This document shows positions 15,256 through 24,061 of a stretch of DNA of 64,000 nucleotides, one piece after another. The translations under genes and the position numbers were made by a program. Origin of the DNA: Ensifer sp. PDNC004 (GTDB taxonomy: Bacteria; Pseudomonadota; Alphaproteobacteria; Rhizobiales; Rhizobiaceae). The stretch is taken from NCBI RefSeq assembly GCF_016919405.1, contig NZ_CP070353.1, positions 496,001-560,000 on the forward strand. The letters are read 5' to 3'. The stretch's first letter is position 1; each line of letters opens with the position of its first letter. The notes under the pieces were generated by a model that did not search any database, was not told the origin of the DNA, and worked only from the letters and a program-made list of their open reading frames with translations.

Positions 15256-15579
15256 ATGGTGATCCGCGATGGAGCCTGGACGCTCTACGATCATGACAGG
15301 ATGACTGGCCGCTCGGTCTGGCACCATTTCGACGGGGAGAAGGATGTCTATCGCGTCGACTATCCCGTCGACAATCTTCTGAGCGAGAACCAGGCGGTGC
15401 GCCACAACGCCGAAAAAGCCTGGCGCGGCGACTGGCATCGCGTTGCCTCGGTTCCGCTCAACGTCGCGCATGCGTCCGGTCTGGTGCAGGCGCATTCGGA
15501 AGGCGACGATCGCTTCGTCAAACGTTTTCTCAATGATGGCGACAACCGGGCCTGGCGCACCAAGGAGGGCAGGCTATGA
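15256..15579 (+). CDS. Phage structural-module protein
   Basis: A 107-residue protein with GGGGGAG before ATG 15256. It contains WTLYDHDRMTGRSVWHHFDG and then a helical C-terminus. Its last four bases overlap the next start (ATGA), so it is translationally coupled to the adaptor genes. Similar short proteins lie between coat and adaptor genes in T7/P22-like prophages. No specific function can be assigned. Confidence 0.7.
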   Translation: MVIRDGAWTLYDHDRMTGRSVWHHFDGEKDVYRVDYPVDNLLSENQAVRHNAEKAWRGDWHRVASVPLNVAHASGLVQAHSEGDDRFVKRFLNDGDNRAWRTKEGRL

Positions 15580-16175
15580 GCATTGCCGATTACGCCGCAT
15601 TGCTGGTCGACGCGGGTGAATACAGCGGGCGCAACGACATCGCCCATCTGTTTCCCCGGTTCGTCGGTCTTGCTGAATTGAAGCTCAACCGGATGCTGCG
15701 TGTCAGCGAGATGGAAGCGACGACAGCGCTCTCTGTCGTCGAGGGCGATGCGCCGCTGCCTGCGGACTATCTCGAGGCGCGGCAGGTTCTAACCGCAAGC
15801 GGCCGGCCGATCCGCGCCATGGCATTGCAGCAGCTTGCCGGGAACAGCTCTGCCGGCGCCGGCGCGCCGCTCGGTTATGCGGTTGTCGGCAATCGGATCA
15901 GAGCTTTTCCGCCCGGCAATTACGGCCTGACGATGATCCACTACGCCCGAATCCCGTCGCTTTCAGCCGCAAGCCCGACCAACTGGCTGCTGCAGAAGGC
16001 GCCGGATGTCTATCTCTATGGGCTCGTCGAGGAGATCGCCATCTGGGAGCGCGATGCCGGCAAGGCCGGGGCCGCGCAGCAACTGAAGATGGCGGCGCTT
16101 GGTGGTCTCGGCGTAGCCGACGAACGTGCCCGATGGGGCGATGCCCAAATGACCGTTGGAGGCATGACCCCATGA
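15576..16175 (+). CDS. Phage head-tail adaptor-like protein 1
   Basis: A 199-residue protein. The layout is a helical N-terminus (LVDAGEYSGRNDIAHLFPRF), LPADYLEARQV, a central beta region and a C-terminal helix pair ending GGMTP. It fits the adaptor proteins that sit under the portal ring in short-tailed phages (gp4/gp11-like). The LPADYL motif is shared with the next gene (LPADYQRL), so the two are probably distant paralogs or a paired adaptor. Overlaps both neighbours by ATGA. Confidence 0.65.
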   Translation: MSIADYAALLVDAGEYSGRNDIAHLFPRFVGLAELKLNRMLRVSEMEATTALSVVEGDAPLPADYLEARQVLTASGRPIRAMALQQLAGNSSAGAGAPLGYAVVGNRIRAFPPGNYGLTMIHYARIPSLSAASPTNWLLQKAPDVYLYGLVEEIAIWERDAGKAGAAQQLKMAALGGLGVADERARWGDAQMTVGGMTP

Positions 16176-16774
16176 CTTTGCTTTCCGCAATCAACGAGGT
16201 CTGCGACATCGTCGCGCTCGACCGCTTCGACAGCATTTACGGCTCGATCGATCCGAATGCACAGACCATGGTGGCGCTGGCACAGGAAAGCGGCGAGGAG
16301 ATTTCCCGTCGCGGCGACTGGCGGCGCCTGTTGAAGCAGCAGGCGGCGATCATTTCGCCGATGACGTTGCCAGCGGACTACCAACGGCTGACACCGGGCG
16401 GCGCCGTCCGGGCCGGATCCGGCGAAAGCTTCCGGCCGATCACCAACGGTTCGCAATGGGCCGTCATCACGGCACAAGGGTCGGCGCAGCCGTTTTTCTT
16501 TCTGCGTGGCAACCAGCTGCTGTTTTCGCCGGCGTCGGCGGGCGTGGGCGCCGTCATCGACTACGTTTCCAGGAACTGGGTGCTTGGTGATCCCTATGAA
16601 GAACGCGACACGCTGACCGCGGATGACGATCGGACACTGTTTCCGGAGCGTCTGCTCGCCAAGGGTATTCTCTGGCGATGGAAACGGCAGAAGGGGCTGC
16701 CCTTCGACGACAGCCTCGCCGAATTCGAAGCCGATCTTCTTCAGGAAATCAATGCCGACCGGGGGGTCTCATGA
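16172..16774 (+). CDS. Phage head-tail adaptor-like protein 2
   Basis: A 200-residue protein from ATG 16172, overlapping the previous stop by four bases. It contains EVCDIVALDRFDSIYGS, LPADYQRLTPGGAV, WAVITAQGSAQPFFFLRG and a C-terminal LLAKGILWRWKRQKGLPFDD segment typical of phage tail-tube or adaptor proteins. It overlaps the next gene by ATGA. The assignment rests on position and the helical/beta layout. Confidence 0.65.
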   Translation: MTLLSAINEVCDIVALDRFDSIYGSIDPNAQTMVALAQESGEEISRRGDWRRLLKQQAAIISPMTLPADYQRLTPGGAVRAGSGESFRPITNGSQWAVITAQGSAQPFFFLRGNQLLFSPASAGVGAVIDYVSRNWVLGDPYEERDTLTADDDRTLFPERLLAKGILWRWKRQKGLPFDDSLAEFEADLLQEINADRGVS

Positions 16775-18387
16775 AGGTTGAACTGAAGCCCGGAAGAATC
16801 GGGCAGAGCAATCGTGGCGCCGTCAGCGTCGGCAGGGCTCAGACCTCGCAACCCATTACCTTTCCGGCGCCGAGGAGCGGTCTGGTGACGACAGCCGACA
16901 TGGCCTCGCAACAGCCCGGCTCGGCGACCGTCCTTCGTAATTTTCTCCCGACGCTCGTTGGTTGCCGCATTCGCGGCGGCTCGCAGAAACGTGGACGCGC
17001 GGCAGATGGCGGCACGATCCGCAGTGCCTTCAAATACAAGTACGGTTCGTTCGAAAAGCTGTTCATGGCGACGGATACGGCGATCTACGACATGACATCG
17101 CCAGCCGCACCCCCGGCCGCGACGGCCGCCGCTGTCGCGGGGCTTTCCGGTGGCGACTGGTGCACCTTCCAGCACACCAATGCAGGCGGTTCGTTTCTCG
17201 TCTGCCTCAACGGCGCCGATCCGCGGCGGGTGTACAACGGCAGCACCTGGACGACAGCGCCGGAGATCACCTTTACCGACGAAACGACGATGGCGCAGCT
17301 GAACTACGGATGGCTGTTCAAGAACCGGCAGTTCGTCCTGAAGAACGCCACGCTCGACGCCTACTATCTGCCGGTCAATTTGGTCGGCGGCGCAGCCAAG
17401 CTGTTTCCACTCGGCGGGGTGATGAAAAAAGGCGGCTCGCTGCTCACGGGTTTTTCCTGGTCGCTCGAAAGCGGCGACGGGCTTTCCGATCTCTGCGTTT
17501 TCGTCTCGACTGAGGGAGAGGTTGCTGTCTATGCCGGATCTGACCCCGGCGACGCCAACAGCTTTGCACTGAAGGGTGTCTATCAGATCGGCCGGCCGCT
17601 TGGCAAAAACGCCTGGATCCGCGCCGGCGGCGATATCTTGATCGCCACCAGTGACGGGTTGACGCCGATCTCCCAGGTGTTTCAGCGTGATCGCCAGGCG
17701 TTGAGCCAGGTTTCGATTTCGCGGCCGATCGAAGACGACTGGCGGCGGGCGGCGAATGCGACCGGCGCGGGCTGGGTGGTGAAACAGTGGCCGGAGCAGA
17801 ACCTCGTCTTCATCGCCTTTCCGGCCAACAGCGTCATTGTCGACACGACTTTTGTGCTCAACGTGCTGAGCGGTCGATGGTCGACGATCAGCAACTGGGA
17901 GGCAAGCTGTTACGAGACCCTGCAGGGCGGGCTGTTCTTCGGCTCGACCGGTGGCTTTTGCTGGCAGGGCGACACCACCGGGACCGATGACGGGCTTGCC
18001 TTTACCGCCGCCTATCTCTCGCAGTTTACGCCGGCGACGCAATTTGGACAGCGGGCGCGGGCCACGCTCGCCCACATGTTCTTTCGAGCGAAGAGCAAGC
18101 CGAAGGTGCGGCTCTTTGCCCGTGCCGATTTCGACAGGACGATCCCGCCATCCGACCAGGTCACGATCGGCGATGCGGCTGCATCGGAATGGGATGTCGG
18201 CCTATGGGACAGGGCGGTGTGGGATGCTCTGACGCAGCAGCTTCGCTACAGCTTTCGCCAGAATGTGCGGGCGGCGGGCGACATGCTGGCGGTTGGCTGC
18301 GCCGTCACTTCGGGCGGTGAGGTGAGGCTCGATCTCGAAGTGGACCTTGCCACATTGCAGGTGCAAGCCGGGGAGGCGAGCGCATGA
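16771..18387 (+). CDS. Phage tail/DNA-stabilisation connector protein
   Basis: A 538-residue protein, mostly beta-rich with repeated Gly-Trp strands (GGDWCTFQHTNAGGSFLVCL, WVVKQWPEQNLVFIAF, LNVLSGRWSTISNWEASCY), as in the propeller-like connector or stabilisation proteins of P22/T7-type tails (P22 gp10 role). N-terminal motif VLRNFLPTLVGCRIRGGSQK. Part of the four-gene ATGA-coupled run from 15256 to 18830. Confident as a tail-connector protein, less so on the exact homolog. Confidence 0.68.
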   Translation: MKVELKPGRIGQSNRGAVSVGRAQTSQPITFPAPRSGLVTTADMASQQPGSATVLRNFLPTLVGCRIRGGSQKRGRAADGGTIRSAFKYKYGSFEKLFMATDTAIYDMTSPAAPPAATAAAVAGLSGGDWCTFQHTNAGGSFLVCLNGADPRRVYNGSTWTTAPEITFTDETTMAQLNYGWLFKNRQFVLKNATLDAYYLPVNLVGGAAKLFPLGGVMKKGGSLLTGFSWSLESGDGLSDLCVFVSTEGEVAVYAGSDPGDANSFALKGVYQIGRPLGKNAWIRAGGDILIATSDGLTPISQVFQRDRQALSQVSISRPIEDDWRRAANATGAGWVVKQWPEQNLVFIAFPANSVIVDTTFVLNVLSGRWSTISNWEASCYETLQGGLFFGSTGGFCWQGDTTGTDDGLAFTAAYLSQFTPATQFGQRARATLAHMFFRAKSKPKVRLFARADFDRTIPPSDQVTIGDAAASEWDVGLWDRAVWDALTQQLRYSFRQNVRAAGDMLAVGCAVTSGGEVRLDLEVDLATLQVQAGEASA

Positions 18388-18830
18388 GGATCGCCTGGGG
18401 TGGCGCCGCTAACACCGAGGCGAACCGGACGATCGCCGATTTCGTCGCCAGCCACATTGCTGGCTGCGAGCGCGGCTTTGCCAATTTCACCACCATGGGC
18501 GTGCGCGAAAACGATGCGCTGGTCGCCGGCGTGGTGTTTCACAACTATGCGCCGGAGGCGGGCGTCATCGAGCTTTCGGCGGCCTCGACCAGCAAGCGCT
18601 GGCTGACACGCCCGGTGCTCCGGGCGATGTTCGGCTACCCCTTCGATGAGATCGGCTGCCAGATGGTGGTTCTCAGGGTCTCTGAGCGCAATGCCGGCAT
18701 GATCGCGATCGCCGAACGCTTCGGTTTTTCGCCGCATCGAATTCCGCGCCTTCGCGGGCGCGCGGAAGCGGAAATCATCTTCACACTCACGGACAACGAC
18801 TGGCGGGCCCATCCCGCGAACCAGAGGTAG
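18384..18830 (+). CDS. GNAT-fold acetyltransferase-like phage protein
   Basis: A 148-residue protein with GNAT features: GVRENDALVAGVVFHNY, GVIELSAASTSKRWLTR, then RVSERNAGMIAIAERFGF, where the family places the CoA-binding end and the following helix. Small GNAT proteins are common between connector and fibre genes of T7-like phages and prophages. The substrate is unknown. Overlaps the connector gene by four bases. Confidence 0.75.
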   Translation: MRIAWGGAANTEANRTIADFVASHIAGCERGFANFTTMGVRENDALVAGVVFHNYAPEAGVIELSAASTSKRWLTRPVLRAMFGYPFDEIGCQMVVLRVSERNAGMIAIAERFGFSPHRIPRLRGRAEAEIIFTLTDNDWRAHPANQR

Positions 18831-18835
18831 GCACC

Positions 18836-20359
18836 ATGGGAAAACCCAAAGCTCCGAAGCCGCCGGACCCGCGCGAAACCGCGTCGGCCCAGACTGCGAC
18901 CAACATCGGGACCGCAATTGCGAATGGCACACTCGGCAACATCAACCAGGTGACGCCGGACGGGAGCCTGACCTATAGCCAAACAGGGTCGACCAAGTGG
19001 ACCGACCCGATGAACGGCAAGGTCTACGACTTGCCGAACTGGACGGCAACGCAAACACTTTCGCCGGCGCAGCAGGCGATCAAGGACCAGACGGACGCCG
19101 CCGAAAAGAACATGGCGACACTCGCCAACAACCAGTCGGCGCGACTGAACGACCTTCTCGGGCGCCCGATCGACCTTTCCGGGGCGCCGGCCGCCGGCAA
19201 TCCCAATGCGATCAACCTACCGCAGTACCAGCAATATGGCCCTGGCCCGACGCTGCAGACGACGCTGCCCAACACCGGAAACGTGCAAGGGGCAGTTGCA
19301 AACTCCGGCGCAATCCAGACGTCGCTCGGCAATGCGGGGGAGGTCAAGCGAAACTACGAGACCAACTTCGACACCAAGCGCTACGAGGACGCGCTGATGG
19401 CGCGCATGAACCCGCAGCTCGACCGGGACCGCGCAGCCCTGGAGACGCAGCTTGCCAACCAGGGCCTGCAGCCGGGCTCCGAGGCCTATAACCGGGCGAT
19501 CGACCAGGCAAACCGCCAGGCGAACGACGCGCGCTTCGGCGCAATCCTCAACGCAGGGCAGGAGCAATCCCGTCTCGCCGGGCTCGCGCAGCAGGCGGCC
19601 TCCTTCGAGAACGCGGCGCAACAACAGGCCTATGGCCAGATGCTGCAGAACGGCCAGTTCGCCAACCAGGCGCAAAACCAGCAGTACACCCAGAACGCCA
19701 ACAACATGCAGCTCGCCAACGCCGCGCAGCAGCAGAACTTGAACCAGGCACTCGCCGCTGCGGGCTTCAGCAACGACGCCCTGCAGCAGATGCACCAGAA
19801 CAGCCAGTCGACGACGGCAGCCAACAATACGTTGAAGGACCAGACCTTCAACGCCCAGCAGGCCCAGCTCGCCGCTCAAAATGCGGCGCGGGCGCAGTAT
19901 CTCAATGAGATGTATGCGCAGCGCAATCAGCCGATCAACGAGATCTCCAGCCTGCTTTCTGGCGCGCAGGTGAACAGCCCGAATTTTGTGCCGACGCAGG
20001 GGCAGAGGATCGAGCCGGTGGATTATGCCGGGCTGATTCAACAGGACTATCAGAACCGTGTCGCGGCTTACAATCAGAAGCGGGAAGGTATCAGCGGTAT
20101 GCTCGGGAGCATTTTTGGTGCCTTGCCGAAGCCGTCAGACCGTCGCCTGAAGAAGGACATCAAGAAGGTCGGCAAGTTGGATGGCCATTCTCTGTACGAG
20201 TACCGCTACAAGGACGAGCCGAGGCGTGATCCGAAACACCTCGGCGTGATGGCGCAGGAGGTGGAAAAGACCCGCCCCGACGCCGTCAGCCGCGGCCCGG
20301 ACGGCATGCGCCGCGTCGATTATGGCCGGTTGTTTTCTGCCGGGCGAAAGAAACGTTAG
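18836..20359 (+). CDS. Phage virion protein with C-terminal S74 intramolecular chaperone domain
   Basis: A 507-residue protein. The N-terminus (MGKPKAPKPPDPRETA) is followed by a long Gln/Asn/Ala-rich helical middle (about 190-400, NAAQQQNLNQALAAAGF). The last 75 residues, SDRRLKKDIKKVGKLDGHSL to MAQEVEKTRPDAV, are the S74 endosialidase-type chaperone, which trims itself off fibre or ejection proteins after folding. The middle resembles internal ejection or tail-needle-like proteins. AGAGGTAGG site before ATG 18836. Confidence 0.8.
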   Translation: MGKPKAPKPPDPRETASAQTATNIGTAIANGTLGNINQVTPDGSLTYSQTGSTKWTDPMNGKVYDLPNWTATQTLSPAQQAIKDQTDAAEKNMATLANNQSARLNDLLGRPIDLSGAPAAGNPNAINLPQYQQYGPGPTLQTTLPNTGNVQGAVANSGAIQTSLGNAGEVKRNYETNFDTKRYEDALMARMNPQLDRDRAALETQLANQGLQPGSEAYNRAIDQANRQANDARFGAILNAGQEQSRLAGLAQQAASFENAAQQQAYGQMLQNGQFANQAQNQQYTQNANNMQLANAAQQQNLNQALAAAGFSNDALQQMHQNSQSTTAANNTLKDQTFNAQQAQLAAQNAARAQYLNEMYAQRNQPINEISSLLSGAQVNSPNFVPTQGQRIEPVDYAGLIQQDYQNRVAAYNQKREGISGMLGSIFGALPKPSDRRLKKDIKKVGKLDGHSLYEYRYKDEPRRDPKHLGVMAQEVEKTRPDAVSRGPDGMRRVDYGRLFSAGRKKR

Positions 20360-20470
20360 CGGCGGTCGACACGCGAATTTGTCCAGCCCCGACAGCTGAA
20401 GCACCGCCGCCCAGCGGCCCTTCCAATCAAACATTGAGCGCTCAGCGGAACGCTTTCCTGGAGAGATCCA

Positions 20471-22144
20471 ATGCCCCGAACTGGCGGCGTTTATTCGCCC
20501 CCCGCCGGCACCAAAGGCGTGCCGAACACCACCATCCAAAGCGTGCCCTACAACACGCTGATCGACGACCTGACGGCAGATGCCAACGCGCCGCGGCCGG
20601 TTACGGCCGGCGGCACCGGCGCCACCTCGGCAAGCGGCGCGCGCACCGCTCTCGGCGTGGAGATCGGCTCGAACGTGCAGGCCTACGACGCTGCGTTGCA
20701 GTCCATCGCAGGCCAAACAACCGTCGCGAACCAGATCCTCTACACGACGGCGACCGACGCCTATGCGACGACGGCGCTTACCCCGCTCGCGCGCGATCTC
20801 GTTGGTGATGCCACCGCTGCCGCGATGAAGACGAGGCTCGGGCTCGCGGCCGTGGCCTCGTCCGGTTCGGCGGGCGACCTGACGACTGGCACACTAGATG
20901 ACGCCCGGTTGCCGCCCACGATGACGGCAAAGACCATCACGGGGGCTTTGACGGCTCAGGGGTTTGTGACCACGGGGGCAAACCATGGGATTGAGTTGGG
21001 GCCGCCGAACACGGCGAACACCCCGTTCATTGACTTCCATTCAGGCGGAAATGGAGCTGACTACGATGCACGCATTATGGCCTCAGGCGGTAACGCCTCG
21101 CTCGGACAAGCGGGCCTGACGTACATCGCGCATGGTGGACATTACTTCACGGGTGGCATCATCGGCGTCGGCGCGGCGTTTTCAAGCAACGTGTCGGCGG
21201 TCAATTTCGTTGCTTCCGGTGGTTCCGGCGGCGCAATGTACATCCTGTCCAACAGCGACAGAGTACTTGCATTCCAGTCGGCAGCGTCGGTAACTCGCGG
21301 CACGATCGTTTCGAGCCAAGCGAACGCAGCCATGCAGATCGGCGTGTGGAACACTTCCGGTGTGTTTCAGCAGTTAGCGAGCTGGCACGAAACTGGTCTT
21401 TATTCATGGTCTGGCCACATCGCTCGAGTTGGAGGCAGCGGACCATCCGGAGAAATCCAACTGCTCACCAACAACATCGGTCACAGCTATCGCATGATCG
21501 GGGTGAGCGACGGCGGCTTGTATATTCAACGGTCCAGCGACCGTTTCGTATCAAATGCACCGACGCTGCTTTCTTGGAACGGGATGAATGAAGCGACGTT
21601 TCCGAGCAATATATATGCCCCTCGGTTGATAGCAACCGCGAATGGTGACGGCCAAGCTATCAAGGTCGGCGACGATGTGTGGCTTGGTGACGTCAACCAA
21701 GCAGACACACTCTCCGTTCGGGGTCAGGCCAATTTGGCTAACGGTTGGATACAGTTCGGCTATGGTGGCAACAAGCTCGGTGTCAACGGCTCCGTCGGCG
21801 ATCGTCTATACTGGGGCGGCAGCTTCTTTATTCAGTCGGACGGCAATATGTACATGCCGATTTGGGGGGACTACCTCGGCAACGTCGTGAACGGTAAGGC
21901 CAGCGTCTACACTGGCGGCACCCGCGACGAAACCAATTTCCCGATCGGCCACACCATCCTGGTTGAAACCGGCAATGCGGACATCAAAGAGAGGAATTCC
22001 GCCCATGCGATTTATCTCAATTCCAGCTATGGTTACGGCTTTGGCGGGGGTGGGGCGCAGCTTGCTGGAACTTGGCGTGCTCGGGGCGGTTACGATTCGC
22101 CGGGGTCGGGTGCGTGGGCCTATTGCTTCGTGAGGACGGCATAA
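20471..22144 (+). CDS. Phage tail fibre / receptor-binding protein
   Basis: A 557-residue protein, GGAGAG site, ATG 20471. The N-terminal repeats (GGTGATSASGARTALGV, LARDLVGDATAAAMKTRLGL) are typical fibre shaft motifs with TALG/TRLGL turns. Residues of about 160-520 are Gly/Ser/Asn-rich, and the C-terminus GTWRARGGYDSPGSGAWAYC is like other fibre tips. From about 21240 to 22030 codon use is more AT-rich than in neighbouring phage genes, as expected for an exchanged receptor-binding tip. Stop and next start overlap by one base. Confidence 0.82.
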   Translation: MPRTGGVYSPPAGTKGVPNTTIQSVPYNTLIDDLTADANAPRPVTAGGTGATSASGARTALGVEIGSNVQAYDAALQSIAGQTTVANQILYTTATDAYATTALTPLARDLVGDATAAAMKTRLGLAAVASSGSAGDLTTGTLDDARLPPTMTAKTITGALTAQGFVTTGANHGIELGPPNTANTPFIDFHSGGNGADYDARIMASGGNASLGQAGLTYIAHGGHYFTGGIIGVGAAFSSNVSAVNFVASGGSGGAMYILSNSDRVLAFQSAASVTRGTIVSSQANAAMQIGVWNTSGVFQQLASWHETGLYSWSGHIARVGGSGPSGEIQLLTNNIGHSYRMIGVSDGGLYIQRSSDRFVSNAPTLLSWNGMNEATFPSNIYAPRLIATANGDGQAIKVGDDVWLGDVNQADTLSVRGQANLANGWIQFGYGGNKLGVNGSVGDRLYWGGSFFIQSDGNMYMPIWGDYLGNVVNGKASVYTGGTRDETNFPIGHTILVETGNADIKERNSAHAIYLNSSYGYGFGGGGAQLAGTWRARGGYDSPGSGAWAYCFVRTA

Positions 22145-22632
22145 TGACATCGATGTCTGTGAATATGGTTCATGCCGTTCGAGCTACGCAAGAAGCCGAC
22201 GTCTACAACATCCACTGCAACATTACGGATTATCTCGGCGCGTCCTACGACACCGACTATTGCAGTCGTCCTGATGACACCGTCGGCGTTAATCCGCTGA
22301 TCCGCCAATGGCTGCGCGACAATCCCGGTTTCCAGATCGAGCTATACATCCCTCCCGATCCGCCCACGGAAGATGAATTGCGGCAGCGGATGCGCAGCCT
22401 AACCGCTCGCCAATTCCGCCTTGGCCTGGTGAATGCCGATATCTCGCCATCGACCGTGACCGCGGCCATCGCTGGGATGCCCGCCGGTCCGGATCAGGAC
22501 AAGGCGCAGATCGAGTGGGAATATGCGACGACCTTCAACCGGACGCATCCGTTGATCGCCACCGTTGGTACGGCGCTTGGCCTTTCTGACGCGCAGATCG
22601 ATGCCCTGTGGGTGGCTGCGGCCGCGCTTTAA
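22144..22632 (+). CDS. Fibre-associated phage protein
   Basis: A 162-residue protein from ATG 22144, overlapping the fibre stop by one base. It has an N-terminal IHCNITDYLGASYDTDYCSR and a C-terminal helical part starting LTARQFRLGLVNADISPSTV, the sort of domain found in proteins encoded right after tail fibres (accessory or assembly roles). Part of the same late transcript. Confidence 0.65.
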   Translation: MTSMSVNMVHAVRATQEADVYNIHCNITDYLGASYDTDYCSRPDDTVGVNPLIRQWLRDNPGFQIELYIPPDPPTEDELRQRMRSLTARQFRLGLVNADISPSTVTAAIAGMPAGPDQDKAQIEWEYATTFNRTHPLIATVGTALGLSDAQIDALWVAAAAL

Positions 22633-22658
22633 GCGAAAATTCTCCAAAAGGTGAATGC

Positions 22659-23483
22659 ATGAACAGAGCAGCGTTTCACGCAGCCCTGCGCGATCCCGCG
22701 TCGGGTGTTTTCAAGACCTATTCTTCAAAGCAGTTCGAAAGCGCGGAGGCGATCGTCCTGGAGGGGCGCCGGCGCGCGGTGAGCCTCTGCCATCTGGCCG
22801 CAATTCTCGCCGAGGCTCATCACGAAACGGGCGGCGCAATGCGACCGGTCGAGGAGAACCTGAACTACTCGGCAAGACGGCTTACTCAAGTGTGGCCGGC
22901 CCGGTTTCCGACGTTTGCAAGCGCCGAGCCCTATGCCGGCAATCCGCGCAAGCTCGCGAACCGGGTCTATGGTGGGAGGCTTGGCAACGTCGAAGCCGAT
23001 GACGGGTGGGTCTTTCGCGGGCGAGGGCTTGCGCAGATTACCGGTCGCGCGAACTACGGAAAGTTTGGCCTGGTGGAAACGCCTGATCGAGCCTGTGATC
23101 CGGCGACAGCCATTCACATCCTCTTCGACGGCATGGAGCGCGGTCTCTTCACCGGCAAGCGGCTGACCGATTTCGACACAGACGATAGCCGGTCGGCGGT
23201 CGCGACCGGTTATCGTTATGCGGCCTCGCGCGCGATCATCAACGGCGACATCAGGCAGAACGGCCCGAAAATCGAGGCCTACGGCCGCGCGTTCGAGGCG
23301 GCGTTGCGTGCGGCCGGCTATGGGCGCGAGAGCGATCCGGCCGTTGTTGTGGTCCTCCGGCCCGGCGCGGTCGAGAAAACGCCCGGCGCAGAAGCCGTTA
23401 ACGCGTCGCAAGGGGCCAGATCCAATCGCCTGCGCCGTCTCATCGAGGCGGCTGTCGCGTTTCTTGCACGGTGGGCGAAATGA
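22659..23483 (+). CDS. GH19-type endolysin
   Basis: A 274-residue lytic enzyme of the chitinase-19/lysozyme class, which cleaves peptidoglycan glycan at the end of infection. Catalytic-region motifs are LAAILAEAHHETGGAMRPVE (candidate catalytic Glu in HHETGG) and WVFRGRGLAQITGRANYGKF, typical of phage GH19 endolysins. It has no signal peptide, so it needs the holin-like protein encoded next. The C-terminal 60 residues after AALRAAGYG are a basic tail. ATG 22659 has AAAAGGTG upstream. Confidence 0.88.
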   Translation: MNRAAFHAALRDPASGVFKTYSSKQFESAEAIVLEGRRRAVSLCHLAAILAEAHHETGGAMRPVEENLNYSARRLTQVWPARFPTFASAEPYAGNPRKLANRVYGGRLGNVEADDGWVFRGRGLAQITGRANYGKFGLVETPDRACDPATAIHILFDGMERGLFTGKRLTDFDTDDSRSAVATGYRYAASRAIINGDIRQNGPKIEAYGRAFEAALRAAGYGRESDPAVVVVLRPGAVEKTPGAEAVNASQGARSNRLRRLIEAAVAFLARWAK

Positions 23484-23683
23484 GTGCCGTCGTCATCCGC
23501 ATCCTGTTGCGATATGGCGCGGGCCTGCTCGTCGCCAAAGGATTGTTGGCGCCGGACGCAGGCCTTGTGCTGGCCGAAGATCCGGACGTGCAGATGCTGA
23601 TCGAGGTGGGTATCGGCCTTTGTGCGGGCCTTCTCTCCGAGTGCTGGTACGTGCTGGCGCGACGTCTTGGCTGGGCGAAGTGA
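23480..23683 (+). CDS. Holin-like small membrane protein
   Basis: A 67-residue protein from ATG 23480, overlapping the endolysin stop. Two hydrophobic segments, VIRILLRYGAGLLVAKGLL and MLIEVGIGLCAGLLSECWYV, with a short basic tail (RRLGWAK). Size and position between endolysin and spanin genes fit a holin or lysis-cassette membrane protein. Followed immediately (TGATG) by the Rz-like gene. Confidence 0.6.
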   Translation: MSAVVIRILLRYGAGLLVAKGLLAPDAGLVLAEDPDVQMLIEVGIGLCAGLLSECWYVLARRLGWAK

Positions 23684-23925
23684 TGTTTGCCTGGCCGAAG
23701 CTCCTCATCGCCGGCCTCATCCTCGCAGGTCTCGTCTGGCTTATCCATGAGATCCGCGCGGACGGCGCCCGATCCTACGCCAATGCCATCGAAAGGCAGA
23801 ACAATGACGCTCAGAGCCGCGCTCGCGAGAAGCGCCTTGATTACGATTCCTGCCTTGATGCTGGCGGGGTGTGGGACTTCACCTCCGGCCAGTGCTCCCG
23901 GGCTGCGCGGCGTGGTCGGGACTGA
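23683..23925 (+). CDS. Rz-like inner-membrane spanin
   Basis: An 80-residue protein with one N-terminal membrane anchor (KLLIAGLILAGLVWLIHEI) and a periplasmic helical/coiled part (NAIERQNNDAQSRAREKR), then a Cys-containing C-terminus. This is the i-spanin layout. The o-spanin gene starts inside it in another frame. Start at ATG 23683 by TGATG overlap. Confidence 0.75.
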   Translation: MFAWPKLLIAGLILAGLVWLIHEIRADGARSYANAIERQNNDAQSRAREKRLDYDSCLDAGGVWDFTSGQCSRAARRGRD

Positions 23926-24061
23926 TCTTGTCGGCGCGCGCGGAGCGTCGCCGGCCGACCAGCGCCGGATCGACCGCACGGTCGTCGGACTTTGTGCCGC
24001 GGATATCTGGACGAAGGCCGAATGCGCGAAGCACGGGGGCGACGATCATGTCGCAGGCTGA
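23804..24061 (+). CDS. Rz1-like outer-membrane lipoprotein spanin, nested in Rz
   Basis: An 85-residue lipoprotein starting MTLRAALARSALITIPALML, with lipobox LAGC immediately after. The mature start SPPASAPG is Pro-rich as in Rz1. It begins in a different frame within the Rz-like gene and runs past its end, the classical overlapping Rz/Rz1 arrangement. With the Rz-like protein it would fuse inner and outer membranes in the last step of lysis. Confidence 0.75.
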   Translation: MTLRAALARSALITIPALMLAGCGTSPPASAPGLRGVVGTDLVGARGASPADQRRIDRTVVGLCAADIWTKAECAKHGGDDHVAG

